A DNA stretch of 64,000 nucleotides, taken from NCBI GenBank assembly GCA_000349905.1, contig KB722755.1, positions 73,602 through 137,601 on the forward strand. Reading direction: 5' to 3'. How positions within the stretch are numbered: position 1 is the first letter of the stretch; every line of letters begins with the position of its first letter. The notes below the pieces were generated by a model. The model was not told the origin of the DNA. It saw only the letters and a list, made by a program, of their open reading frames with translations, and searched no databases. Shown here one piece after another: positions 47,359-60,513 of this stretch. This DNA comes from Volvariella volvacea V23. Taxonomy: Eukaryota > Basidiomycota > Agaricomycetes > Agaricales > Pluteaceae. Both the position numbers and the translations under genes were made by a program.

Positions 47359-47994
47359 ATGGCTCGCACCAAGCAAACCGCTCGCAAGTCCACTGGTGGT
47401 GTGTATCCTTGTTAGCTCTTCAATCATAAAAGTCTCACAACGCGTCCAGGCAAGGCTCCTCGCAAGCAACTCGCCGCAAAGTCGTCCGCTGCACGCAAGA
47501 CAGCAGTAAGTGGTTCTCAGACCTGAACCACTCGCGTTTTCTGACTCAGACTTGGTTAGGCAACAGCAGCTGGTGGTGTGAAGAAGCCTCACCGCTTCCG
47601 CCCCGGAACCGTCGCTCTCCGTGAAATCAGACGTTACCAAAAGTCCACTGAGCTTTTGATTCGCAAGCTCCCTTTCCAACGTCTTGTTCGTGAAATCGCT
47701 CAGGATTTCAAGGTAAGCGTCGCGTCGCCTTCTTGCTCCCTACCTTCTTGTGCCACTTCCTGCACTTGATCTCTTTCTCGGCTCCGTCTCGGTCATGACT
47801 CGATGCTAATGTGACTCTGTTAGACTGATCTCCGTTTCCAATCATCCGCCGTCATGGCTCTCCAAGAAGCCGCTGAGGCATACCTCGTCTCATTGTTCGA
47901 GGACACCAACTTGGCTGCCATCCACGCCAAGCGTGTTACCATCCAACCCAAAGATCTCGCATTGGCCCGCAGACTGCGCGGCGAGAGGTCATAA
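47359..47994 (+). CDS. Histone H3 (copy 1)
   Basis: Four exons (47359-47398, 47450-47505, 47560-47712, 47824-47994) give 139 residues, three more than usual. The start [20 protein letters not shown] and the fold ([39 protein letters not shown]) are canonical. The tail after Lys23 reads [18 protein letters not shown], with two extra residues before the K27 motif ARK and one after. The exon positions equal those of the second H3 gene. Fungal H3.3/H3.1-type replication histone. Confidence 0.97.
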
Positions 47995-48281
47995 GTCTCT
48001 TCGTTGGTGTGATTTATTTGGGCATATTTTTTCACGACCTGTGTTCCTTTGAGATGTCTTCATCGCATCGGCTTTCTATTGTTATTGTATCAGTATAGTG
48101 GTTTGTGCATAGTACTCTAAGGCGAATAGACCTGTTTTTTGGATTCTCATCGTGCTCCTGATTGGTTAAGCATAATATTCGTATAAACAGTACTGGGTAA
48201 ATGATTGGAAATTATAGATTATATGGCAGACAATACAATACACGCCAGCCGGCCCAATTGCATAGGTATGCATGTGCATAT

Positions 48282-49368
48282 TTAGAAACCCCTCAAGTAG
48301 ACAATGTAGCTGCACAATACCAAGATGACCAATTCCAGCCAGAGGACGTGTCCTTCGGGTATCTTCCATTCATAACGACCAATCCTCAACAACCTCCTGC
48401 CACGACCGTAGTCCATGGTCCCAGCCAACCAGGCTTCCCCATCCGCAAACATAGCTCTGGAAGGGAACACCTCCAAAATCTCACATTCAAAATCCGGCAC
48501 CGCAAGCCTATACTTCCTCCACAACTCCTCATCTCTACTCCCCAACACAAACGTGCTCCTCCCAGCACCAGCACCACCGCCATTCCCGCCCTTCTCACCC
48601 CCGCACCCGGGCCCAACAACGCCACTGTCCTTGCCAAACCTCAGCCCGACGTCCAAGAGCTCAAAGGCGGGCACGCGCCCGAGCTCGGTGAACATCTGGC
48701 CAATGGCGTACTTTTCCTCGAGGAAGAGGTGGGCGCAGCGCGGGGACGAGATCTTGACGGTCGAGGTTGCGGTGCAGACGATTTTGCCGGCGCACAAGAG
48801 GTGGACTTGGCGTGTCTGGATGAGCGGGATTGTGGGCGAGGCGTTGGAGATTGCTGAAGGGTTCGGGAGGGTGAGCGGGGTGAGGGTGAGCGGCTGGGTG
48901 GGGTGGTAGGGGGTGGATGAGGTACTGTTGGTGGTGATGGTGGTGGTAGCGGGTGTGGAAGAGATGCGAAAGTGGGTGGTGGGGAAGAAAGCGGGTGGGG
49001 AGGAGGGAGAGACAAACTGTTGGGAGAGAGAAGGGGTTGGGGAGTGGTTGGAAGAGGGTGAGGGCGGGGGTATGGTGGTGTAGGTATCAGAGTAAATCAA
49101 GGCGATGGTTATTGGGCGGGCAAAGTATGCACTGGCGGCGGGGAGTTAGTGAGTGAGTGGTATGAGGAAGTGAGTGACGAAACGCACCTCAGGACTCGCT
49201 GGAGGTCGCCTTGGGCGGACAGAGCGATGCGCTCGAGGCCTGTTATTCCAGCCGGCCAGGCATACTGTTAACAGCAGTTAGAGACCGTTGTGCAACGATC
49301 ACGGAAAGACTAACATTAATGCTCGTCATCCGAGGACCATATGAATGGAATTGAGCGCGGGAAGTCAT
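48282..49368 (-). CDS. Conserved hypothetical protein
   Basis: Three exons (49315-49368, 49188-49264, 48282-49131) give 326 residues. The N-terminus reads MTSRAQFHSYGPRM, then WPAGITGLERIALSAQGDLQ and AYFARPITIALIYSD. A Ser/Thr/Pro-rich linker follows. The second half looks folded and conserved: RQVHLLCAGKIVCTATSTVK, CAHLFLEEKYAIGQMF, RVPAFELLDVGLRFG, then LWRKYRLAVPDFECEILEVF. No membrane segment is clear, although the last residues are hydrophobic (LVILVLCSYIVYL). I do not recall an assigned function for this kind of protein. Tail-to-tail with H3 copy 1. Confidence 0.75.
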
Positions 49369-49910
49369 GCTTGTCTCGCGCAACGCAGTTTAGCCTTGGA
49401 GGTTATGCGGTTGGTATAGTCTGAACCTCGCTCCGGTTGAGCACGTCTGATATGTCGGTGTCAATACAACATATCGCCTTGTGCAACGCAACGCACCACA
49501 ATGCAAGTCGCCCTGGTATAAGCACTTCGATGCCTTCAAATCCACGAAGGCGAGCACAAAGGCGAGGGCAATAAAGGGTTGTATCAGGGATGAACGATAG
49601 GAAGAGAACGGGGCAGCATCTAAGAGCACATCGAGCCTTAAAAGTGAGAAATATTTGGCCCGTGAAATTGTCGTCGTGACGTTATGCGCATTCGCATTCC
49701 AATTTAGGAGAACGCTTGTCCGCTTTGGGACGTGGCGGATTTGATCTTATTTGGCGTTGTGTATCGAGATTGGTGAAGGCTATTGGACTTGCATTCTACT
49801 TGTCACTTCCCATCCTCTTCAGCACTTTACCCGAGTGCTAGCTGTGTTTGCCATCTTTACAAGGACATCTACCCACTCTGGCCTCTCGATCGAGATCTCT
49901 CCCCGACCAT
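49369..49910. other. Divergent promoter region, nothing coding seen
   Basis: Between the hypothetical gene (-) and the sirtuin (+). Confidence 0.45.
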
Positions 49911-52900
49911 ATGGTTCCCCAACCAGACGAGGTCGAAATGGAAGACGGATTTGACGAGGAGGACGAGGGATTAATGGGAGAAGAAGAGGGCAGAGAATAC
50001 ATGAGATCCAATCTTCTTTTCCTCCAACTCCGGGCTTTGCTTGACGCCTCAGATGAGGTCGATCTACCTAAGGAAATACTAGACGACCTCATGCAGACTC
50101 TCGCTCTGAAAAGGCAACAGACGAAACCACCCCAAGACCCACACGCGCCCCAAGGTGCCAATATGGGGCTGCAGGGTGAGGCTAACGAGGAAGAAGACCC
50201 GGATGATGAAGAGGCCGATAGGAATTTCATCGCTGGAATTGATCCTAGCTTGGCTTATGCATCCTTGTATGCGAAGGTCACGGACGGGGAGGAGAAAGCG
50301 AAGCAAGAAGGTACATCGCCATTTCTTTCCGTGTATCTCTCCTGTTTGTGCATCTGTATTGAATGGAATGTCACTTGCCTTTGCATTCGTCGCCACTTTC
50401 TTTGCTGCGGTATGGTCGATCTCCTCCAACCTACTTGAACTTGCTTTACTCGTGGTTGCGGGTCTTGAGAGGCGCAACTGTGGTCTGAACTGCAGATTAA
50501 GCAAATGAAGCACTTCCTTAAAGAGAAAGGTCAGTCCTCTTCCGAAGCTTGAGTGTGTAGACCTCGTGCCCCTCAACATTTGCACTCTCTTGCACTCCAG
50601 GCATCGCCGATTTTGTATGGCAGTACGTCTTCAGTTATGAAGTTAGCGTGGAAAAGCTTGTACGCGGCTTCGGAGTCAAGTTGGTGCGTTGGTCACTTTA
50701 CCCTATGCCTGCTCAGAATTGACCCGGCAGTGCCGTTTCTGAATCGCTTTGATACATGCGGTGATGCGATAATCATAAAATTAGGCTCCGGAGCTACTCA
50801 CAAGGAGGAAAAGTACACTGATATACATATTGAGGGTTGTTTTATCGTACGAGTAAGTACCTCTATTCCACTTCACGACTCGCATCAGAACAAATTCGTC
50901 CATGATGTTTGATAGAATACGGCAGCGCGATAAATTGCCACAATATAATACCATAGACGATGCTGTCGAGCTTATTCGTAAATCAAAGCAAATTCTTATC
51001 CTGACAGGGGCTGGAATCAGTATGTCGCTTCCCTTTTTGAAAGTGAGCCGAGCCCAGAATGTTAAACCACATGCCCATAAGGTGTTTCCTGTGGTATACC
51101 CGATTTCCGTTCAAGAAACGGATTATATGCTACTTTGAAAGATAGCGGAAACTACGATCTTGATGACCCGCAACAGATGTAGGCTCTCCATTGCCGCCGT
51201 GCAGAACTCTGTGGCTATTTACTAAATATTCATCATAGGTTCGATATCAATTACTTCAAAGAAAATCCTGCAGGTGAGTGACGACCCATTGAGTGGAGTG
51301 GTGGTTATTTAATCAGGACACATTTATAGTATTTTAGTACGTGTATTTCGACGCGGTGAATAGCCGAGGGTACTGACTTTAACTGACGCCCTGCATAGCT
51401 CATTTGCTAGGTCGGTACACCTTTCTCCTGTTGAGGAACCTATCTTTGACTACATAAAAACCGTGGGCAGTCAAATCTATCCATCAAACTTTATACCCTC
51501 GCCTTGCCATCGTTTTATCAAAGCCATAGAAACCGAAGGAAGGGTATGATCCTGCTGCTCCTGCAGTTGCTTGCATTTATGGACTCATTGTCTTACTGCA
51601 CTTTACCAGCTCCTCCGCGTAAGTTTGAGCCTCATGTGATACTTTATTCAAACCTCCTCATCTTCGCTTATTTTCTTCCCAAAACTCTTCCACTCCACAA
51701 TTTATCCAAATCTAAATCGACCCCCGGATCGACCCTCAAATCCAAACATTCCTTCTCCCGAAACTGAATCCAGAACTACACCCAAAACATTGATACCCTT
51801 GAAACTCTCGTTGGAGTCAAAAACGTACTTCAGTGTCATGGGTCATTCGCTACGGCAACATGCCTAATATGTAAGCGCCGTGTTCCAGGAAAAGACATAG
51901 AATACGCTATATTAAACCACAAGGTCCCGATATGTGGGATCTGTAATGAGGATGCTCTTCGAAGTAGTAGTAACCCGCGTTCGAGGGCCGGACTGGGTCC
52001 GGGCCCTGGGAGAGTTATAATCGGGGGGTCTGAGGAAAATAATGCTGCGAGTGGGAGTGGGAACGGGAACGGGAACGGGAACGGAGGAAAGAAATGGAGG
52101 GAGAAGAAGAAGACGGGAAAGAAAAAGGCGAAAGGAAAGTGGGATAGTGATGATGAAGATGAGAGCGATGAACCGGATTATCCGCCGTGGATTATGAAGG
52201 TCAGTGGTGTTTCTGTTCTGGCTTGCTGAAGGTCCTGGTCCAGGGGATGTGACAGATCCAGCGTCTAGTATATCCTTGTCGCACAGGAGTGTGGTTGCGT
52301 CTTTGTTGCCCCTCATCCTGCTGTGACGTTTCGTTGCTCAGAGATGTATCTCCTGTCAATTTCGTCCTATGGCGGCGCGTTTGAGCAACTAGCAGCGATC
52401 TCGCCGCATATCAATTTCTGTTCATCTGCAAATGGACTCGTTAATATGGTGGTAATGGACATGCCGTACTCACACATTCGCTCTTGGGTTTATAGCCAGA
52501 CATCACCTTCTTTGGCGAGAAGCTTTCCGATAAGTTTGACATATCTCTAGCCGAAGATAGAGAGAAAGTCGACTTGATACTTATCATTGGAACATCGCTC
52601 AAAGTGTCGCCGGTAGCTGATATGCTATGTGAGTGCGGTTCTTTCGTTGTGCTCCTTGATGAACCATTGATCGGCTTTTGTCACGTAAATCTTTGTGCAG
52701 CGCATTTACCGCATTCTGTTCCCCAGGTTTGCTATGTGGCCTGAATGTGAAGAACCGCTTAAACTCATCCACCCCTATTCATAGATCTTGATTAACAAAA
52801 CACCAATACGACACATAAATCCCGATGTAAGTTTTACATACTATGATACACAAACTTCCAGGCTCCGGGATTAAGCACGATATATTATTTTATCCATTGT

Positions 52901-53589
52901 AGATTGTTCTATTGGGAGACGCAGATGGAATAATATTGCACATAAAGAACCAGCTAAAATGGGTTCTTCCAACGCCATTCCCAGTTAACACCCCCGAGTA
53001 CTTGTGGTTGACCGGGAAACAAGAACCTCCGCCCGGGAGGTTCTCGTCTACACTATCGAATACAAGGAGTGGAAAGAGAAAACTGGATTCTTCGCCCAAG
53101 AGGTTGTGGAATGAGGAGGAGGAGGAAGAGGAAACACACAACCTTCCGAAAAGGGTTTATGACAGGTGAGATGAATTGGAACTTTGCTTGTAGCTCTGTT
53201 CTGCTATGCCCGCTCCCGGAACTTTGGTGTATTCTAAAATGGGTGGAAGGCGCTACCTCTCCAGGTCCCCTTGCATGCACCCATGACTCGTTCATTTCTT
53301 ATTTTCTTGAGACGAACAAGAATGCTTACATTTCTATTCCAGTCACGTATGGTTGTTCGAAGGTGCAGAGGGCGGGAAATGGTTAGAGGAATTTGAGCAT
53401 CAATGGCTCCTCCAACATGGTGGCAATAACTCGGATGAACAACTCAACCAGATATCTCAAAGTCACGGTTCATCTTCAGTTGAGAAATCTAGCAGTCAAG
53501 CTTCTTCAGGTTTCGGTTCGGACTCTAACTCCTCGACGGGGAGGCAGGAGAATGGGAAGCGGAAGGCGAAGAGGGCAAGGGTGGGTTAG
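49911..53589 (+). CDS. Class I sirtuin, NAD-dependent deacetylase (Sir2/Hst1/SIRT1 group)
   Basis: Exons: 49911-50310, 50470-50529, 50601-50680, 50717 to about 50850, about 50888-51019, 51082-51178, 51239-51273, 51330-51336, 51399-51410, 51471-51543, 51610-51618, 51774-52199, 52496-52628, 52701-52726, 52785-52826, 52903-53165, 53343-53589. The NAD site reads [10 protein letters not shown] then [10 protein letters not shown]. The catalytic block is [10 protein letters not shown] and [11 protein letters not shown]. Zinc cysteines are CLIC and CGIC. Next come [21 protein letters not shown] and ILINKTPI. N-terminus and C-terminus are acidic or basic and disordered, with a likely nuclear signal (KRKAKRARV). 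Between the zinc knuckle and the second Rossmann half is a 50-residue insert of Gly-Asn repeats, Lys-rich and acidic runs. Three exons are 7, 12 and 9 bases. The junction near 50850-50888 is unresolved. Probably a histone deacetylase in silencing. Confidence 0.92.
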
Positions 53590-53878
53590 ATGGAGGTGAC
53601 GTGGTAGAGACCTAAGTCTCTGGGGCGTGTGCTGAGTCCAAGATCTTTTCGGCGACTTATTTGCTTTGACTTTTGCTGAGTGTGTATTTTAGAAGTAATA
53701 TATATTGGTGGTGTGCGCTATGTTCTATTATGATAAGTTGCTTGCACGACCCATATGCCTACATGGGACGTTATCCGCGCATCGATATCGGGCACCCCGG
53801 CGATAGGGCGCGCTTCCTCCCATCTCAGCCTTAGTTCGGAGCTGGGATGAGTCAACCCCCTTTCCACCCACAACCGCA
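53590..53878. other. Short intergenic spacer
   Basis: 3' UTR of the sirtuin and promoter of the next gene. No features seen. Confidence 0.4.
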
Positions 53879-55486
53879 ATGGCTGATACGAACCCAGAAC
53901 ATTACTCCCCCTCGCCCTTAGAATGTTGCCCCAATGAAGTCCTTCTCAAGATCGAGGAGCATCTCCGTGAGATCCTTGACCTGTGGATGGAAAGGAAGAA
54001 GCAAATGCTTGCCTTGCGGCTCACTTGTCGCCGTCTAGAGACTTTCTTCACCCAGTTCGTCATAACCGAGCTCCACCTCTCCTGCAACATCGGGTGGAAT
54101 GAGGAAGGGAGGCTCAAAGGCCTTCATACTAATCCTTCATTCCCTCCGAATGTTTTTGTCCCATTCATTTCCTGCATCAATATTTCCTTCTCCACTTCCT
54201 GGCACGGTTGGGAGGTGCCAAGCTATGACCCTCAGGAAGTCCTCGAGCTTTTTCCTCCCGTGTGGGATGAGCTAGGGCGGTATACATCACTTACTTCTCT
54301 CAGTGTCCATTGGGCATGGGGAAGCCCGCCGGAGCTTTATCATTACCTTGCAAGCCGACTTGTACAGGTTATCCACCAAAGGACAGCAGGGCGACTCTCA
54401 CAACTCTGCTGGTCATGCGATTCGAGGCTCCAGACGCAACTGCCCATGTCTCAAATTCTTCAGCTATTCTCTGGTTTGCAAAAACTAGAGCTTGACGTCT
54501 TCACAGATCACGACTCACCACAACCCATCTCACTTGGTGATACTATACTTCGTAATCCAGGCATTCAGTTCTTGCGAATCAAATGCGAATTGCCTCATCC
54601 GTTTTGTACCATGGAGGAATTATTCCCATCCAAACTCCATGAACTCGCCATTGAGGAGATTTTAGTCTGTGGGACACTGCCCAGTGCGCCCCAGGACGTA
54701 ATTATGGGGGTACCTTCATCTATACCACCTCATAACTTCCCCAACATCAGGAATCTGAAGCGCCTTACCATCCGCTTTGGAGAACAACACCCGATAGACA
54801 TGGTGAACCTGGATCGACTTTGGCATGCACTGAGAGCGTCAGGTGCTCGCCTCCTCGAAGTATCTCTGGATTACGGCATCTCCGATGCACTTATGGAATA
54901 CCTCTCCTCTTACGAAGGCTTGACAAAAGGCTGGTACAATATGCGTATTCCTAGCACTCAGGGAGGTCCCCCTCCTTCCCACACTTTTGCAGAAGCAATT
55001 CACCACCATAAGTCTTCACTTGCCGAACTCAGAATGTTCCTTGGCACCAGCTGGTCGTTGGCTCAAGACTGCAGGGAGGATATGGTTCTAGATCCTGCGA
55101 CATGGCCAGTACCATCTTCGTTTTTGCGGCTGAAGACCCTCAGCATTATCCCCCCATTGGCTTGGAAGCTAACTGCAGACAACCTACAACTCCTACTAGA
55201 TTACGTCTCAGAGATGCCCGTGATCGAGACGCTGGACGTTGCATGGCAAGATGAATATGTACCAGACTTTGGGCTTCGCATCGAGCGCATTGGGAAGAGG
55301 GTGTTCATCAAGAGATCCAAGTTGGAGAGTATCACCATTATAGTCACTGAGTTCTCTTTCGTGTCGCGGGTCGTCTGGAGTATACGATATTCGCCTTTGA
55401 AGGAGTATAACACCAATAAGCGATTCATGTTGAACGGGTTCCATCATAGGTGTACTTATTGGGACGACGATTCCAGCGACTCTTAG
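53879..55486 (+). CDS. F-box-like protein, single exon
   Basis: 535 residues with no intron, unlike most neighbours. The N-terminus CCPNEVLLKIEEHLREIL plus MLALRLTCRRLETFFTQFV is an F-box. The rest alternates Leu-rich segments (LFSGLQKLELDVF, LGDTILRNPGIQFLRIKCEL, IRNLKRLTIRF, LKTLSIIPPLAWKL), consistent with degenerate leucine-rich repeats. No membrane segment or catalytic motif. Likely a lineage-specific SCF adaptor. Intron loss or a retroposed copy would explain the single exon. Confidence 0.8.
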   Translation: MADTNPEHYSPSPLECCPNEVLLKIEEHLREILDLWMERKKQMLALRLTCRRLETFFTQFVITELHLSCNIGWNEEGRLKGLHTNPSFPPNVFVPFISCINISFSTSWHGWEVPSYDPQEVLELFPPVWDELGRYTSLTSLSVHWAWGSPPELYHYLASRLVQVIHQRTAGRLSQLCWSCDSRLQTQLPMSQILQLFSGLQKLELDVFTDHDSPQPISLGDTILRNPGIQFLRIKCELPHPFCTMEELFPSKLHELAIEEILVCGTLPSAPQDVIMGVPSSIPPHNFPNIRNLKRLTIRFGEQHPIDMVNLDRLWHALRASGARLLEVSLDYGISDALMEYLSSYEGLTKGWYNMRIPSTQGGPPPSHTFAEAIHHHKSSLAELRMFLGTSWSLAQDCREDMVLDPATWPVPSSFLRLKTLSIIPPLAWKLTADNLQLLLDYVSEMPVIETLDVAWQDEYVPDFGLRIERIGKRVFIKRSKLESITIIVTEFSFVSRVVWSIRYSPLKEYNTNKRFMLNGFHHRCTYWDDDSSDS

Positions 55487-55980
55487 TTGTAATATTGCTG
55501 ATATTTCCCCTTGACTGTCCTCCGTCTCCCCAAGGAACGTTTAGATACATACTTCAGATACCGCAAGTGTATTAATGCAACAAAAGCCCGAATTTCCGAG
55601 TCAGGATTATTTAGCAACCTCGTGTGGGTTGTGTCACTGCATCTATGGAATTCTCTATGAGTCACAACGCCAGTCCGTGTTCAAGGAATAAAAAATACAT
55701 AGGTTTTAAATCTAAAGCTACACTCACGCTACGTATACAAGTCAACCTACAAGCTACAGGCAGATCATTACGTCGAGTATGCTACATAAATACAGGCCGA
55801 AAGAGGAGCGAGGAGCAGGGGTAGAAAAAAAGCTATGGGCAGGGAAAGCATATAAGCGAGATATCTCATTAAGGTTCGAATCTTAAATGATCTCCAGTAA
55901 ATTAGGTAGGGTTCCATAGCACACTGGTCTCTCGCGTCCACAAAAATCACTTCCACGCCCTGCCGTCCACACGTACCTCC
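55487..55980. other. Intergenic between convergent genes
   Basis: 3' ends of the F-box gene and the aspartic protease. A GGTTCGAATC-like string at about 55873 is not in a tRNA context. Confidence 0.45.
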
Positions 55981-57935
55981 TTAAGCCACCACGAACTCTA
56001 CCGCCTTCACTCCCAAGCCCGCGAGGAGGCTCATGACGACCCAGGTTGGAGGGAACCACGCGGGAGTCGATGAGGTGATTAATGCGAAGAGGGAGTGGGA
56101 GAAGAGGGAACGAGCGGCGCCTGGAACGGAGGTAGCGGTGACGGTGACGCTGGCGGCTGAAGCGGCCGCGTCGGTGGCGGAGGGAAGGGCTACGCTGCCT
56201 GATACTGAGTTTTCCTCTATAGCTGCAGGCGAGAGGGTGGCGAAGCCGACAGATGCAGGGCTGTATCGGAAAACGGAATACACGTTTTTCTACGTGAAGA
56301 AGTGAGAGGGAGGGGTGGGTCGTGTTAGGGTAAGATTGGAATGGGAAGCCTGAGGGACTCACAAGGAAAGTGTCGCCGACAATCCAGTCGGGAGCAGCAC
56401 CGCCAGTTGTCAAGTCAAAGAAGGCACCCATACACTGTGTCTCCGTGACTTGTGTTAAACGGAAGTCGGCGGGATCAATGGGCCAGGCGGTCTTGCCGTT
56501 GAAGGTCAAGAAGATTCGGACACTTTCATTGCAAGCTGGCGAGGCTTAAGCATAATTGAACTACAGATATGCAATGAATGGACTCACGGAATGTATAATA
56601 GCCTGCAAAGTCACCCGTTCCTGGTGTAGAGCCGGGAATCTGGGCGTATATTTGAGAAATGACGTTAGCTGGTCCGCCGATGAGGGTGGTGCCGGTGTCG
56701 ATCGCAGCATAGCTGACTTGACCTCCTGGAACATCAATTGGGGTGTTGTTGACGTCGATTTCTACAGAAGAGTTATCAAAATGGTGTCAAAGTATTTGAG
56801 GTGGTGGAAACACACTTGATAATGGTAGAAGCCAGTATGTCCCAGTTCTAGCGGGTAAATCAATGTACTCGATATCGTTCTCATATAAACTCTGGTTGGT
56901 AAATCCTGAGCACAAGCGTGAGCCACAAATCCCCATGCCAAGCGATCAACTCACCCAAATTAAAGGCGCCGCCGGGCATAGTCGAATTGGCATCGGATGA
57001 GTTAATGAATCTATAAAATATTTGAGCGCCGAGTGATCAAAAACAGTCAATATCGAGCGCACCGTGAGAGATGGAATGCGAATAAAGGCTCATCAAGAAC
57101 TCCTCCCTCCACTAGAGTTTGCCAAAACGGTGTAGCTCCAGACGCAGCAAGCGGCTGCCACCCAAGTCCCATCAACCCAGAGGCAGGATTCGTCAGCAGG
57201 CCCGGCGACACGACATCACAAACGGCAAAGACTTGGTTCGGGATCTCAAACCCTGCCATCCTCACGGTATCTGTGCCCAAAGTCCCGGACGCGCGGCCGC
57301 TGCCATAGGTGATCTCGAAAGGGCGGGAGCTGTTGGCGAACGAGGCAGAGTCTGAGGTGTTGAAGACGGTGATGTTGCGGCAGCCTTGGACGCAATTCGT
57401 GTCGGCGAGCCAGAAGTCCCTAGAGGAAAAAAGTTAGTAGGTTGGAATAGGGGGTGAAACTTGGAGAGTGAAACATACGCAGATCCTGTATCCAGAATGA
57501 CATCGAAGGGGGCAAGCGGAGTTCCTACTGCCAAAGTCCCCAGATAGCTGTAGAAATGAGGTCATAGGCGTGAGGATATGGACGCAATGGATGAGGGCGC
57601 ACAAACCTTGAGTCCGCGTTTACATTGATCAACCTAACGAAGAAACGGAAAATTAGGTCGTGTAAATCAGAATGAAGATATGCCTGTACTCACTCATTTG
57701 TGCCTTGAGTTCGCTTCTGGAACCTTGGGTTGCCATACTTCGCGGACAAGGCTTCTCTCTGTGACTTGGCCCACGCCCCTATCTCTTCGCGATTTTCGGG
57801 AATCGATGATCGTCGTCTAAGAGGTATTGACTTGGGAGAGACCCGGTGATAGCCTTGGGATGGAGTAGCGACAACAATTTCAGCCGAGGCAAGGGAGAGC
57901 AAGAAGAGCCATCCAGGAGCATTATTGAGCAACAT
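55981..57935 (-). CDS. Secreted pepsin-like (A1) aspartic protease, likely GPI-anchored
   Basis: Nine exons (57694-57935, 57607-57633, 57479-57547, 57063-57419, 56955-57010, 56816-56905, 56588-56761, 56363-56535, 55981-56289) give 498 residues. A signal peptide is visible (WLFLLSLASAEIVVATP), then a propeptide with dibasic sites (PLRRRSS, FQKRTQ). Catalytic motifs are FDVILDTGSADFWLAD and AAIDTGTTLIGG. GLMGLGWQPLA and the C-terminal WIVGDTFLKNVYSVFR with GFATL are also typical. After the catalytic domain is a Ser/Ala/Thr-rich stalk and a hydrophobic end (PPTWVVMSLLAGLGV), as in GPI-anchored yapsin-like enzymes. N-glycosylation sites (NIT, NTS, NSS) occur. Both active-site Asp are present. Confidence 0.93.
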
Positions 57936-59243
<1,308 letters not shown>

Positions 59244-59579
59244 TTGATACGATTAAAGTTTTGATGTGGTGGTGGTAAAAGGATGAGGGGCGTTACACTG
59301 GCTGTGCAAGTGGAGAAGTAAATGGGAGTCTGACCGGATTTGGGCGGCTGTATATATACAAACACGATCGCGTTACACACGTGACGCGTAGCGCGCGCAT
59401 CCATGAATCAACAAACGACAAATGAGCACAGCCACCGTGCCTTGCCTGTTTGTTTATAAGCGACACCTTCCAGTTTGGCACTTCCTCATTCAGCTAACCC
59501 CCGCAACCCACTCGTCGCCTCTCTCATCACAACCCCATCCTCTTTTCTACTTTCAACTTAACAAACCAACTCATTAAAC
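59244..59579. promoter_or_regulatory. Bidirectional H3/H4 promoter 2
   Basis: 336 bp between starts. Toward H3, a TATATATA run lies at 59351-59358, with the element TCACGTGTGTAACGCGATCG on the minus strand (59361-59384) on its upstream side and CCCAAATCCGG (59334-59344) on the gene side. Toward H4, GTTTATAAG (about 59451) lies about 125 bp before the ATG and is followed by AGTTTGGCA, as in the first pair. Confidence 0.75.
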
Positions 59580-60048
<469 letters not shown>

Positions 60049-60513
60049 GGGCTTTCTTCATTTATTCGTTTGTATCAGTGTACTGTATTTCTATAATGTG
60101 ATTTTCGCATTTCTGGGCTTTGATACCAATAAAACATGTTAGAATGAATTCAGGAGTGAAACTATTAGGAGTCTTGAACAAGCTTGAACGAGCGAGTGCC
60201 GTCCAACCACCGTTTATTGCACTCTGCCACTACGCGACAGATCGGTACTTGACTTCTGTGCGGCTCGATCCTCGAAGAGCAGCACGCCTGTACTCTGCGC
60301 CCTCAACAGAGACAATGCAGCAATTTCCCAGTCCGACCGAGCTCCACTTTAAACACTTTCAAAGCACCATTGATATGCAGATAGTATGTACAAATGCCCA
60401 ATGCAACTAACAATAATTACTATACCGTTGTTATCTTCTACAAATGAAAAAATCAAACAAGCCGAAAGGAACAAAAACGAGAAAGCAAAAACGGCCTTCG
60501 AAAAGAGCCCCCT
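60049..60513. other. Intergenic between convergent genes
   Basis: 3' ends of H4 copy 2 and the Doa10-type gene. No coding signal. Confidence 0.45.

Noticed and set aside
52323..52550. Plus-strand frame inside the sirtuin
   Set aside because: Lies mostly in the 296-bp intron 52200-52495 and runs out of frame with the following exon.
55868..55885. GGTTCGAATC-like string suggesting a tRNA T-loop
   Set aside because: Flanks do not pair into T-arm, anticodon or acceptor stems. No tRNA was found in the window.
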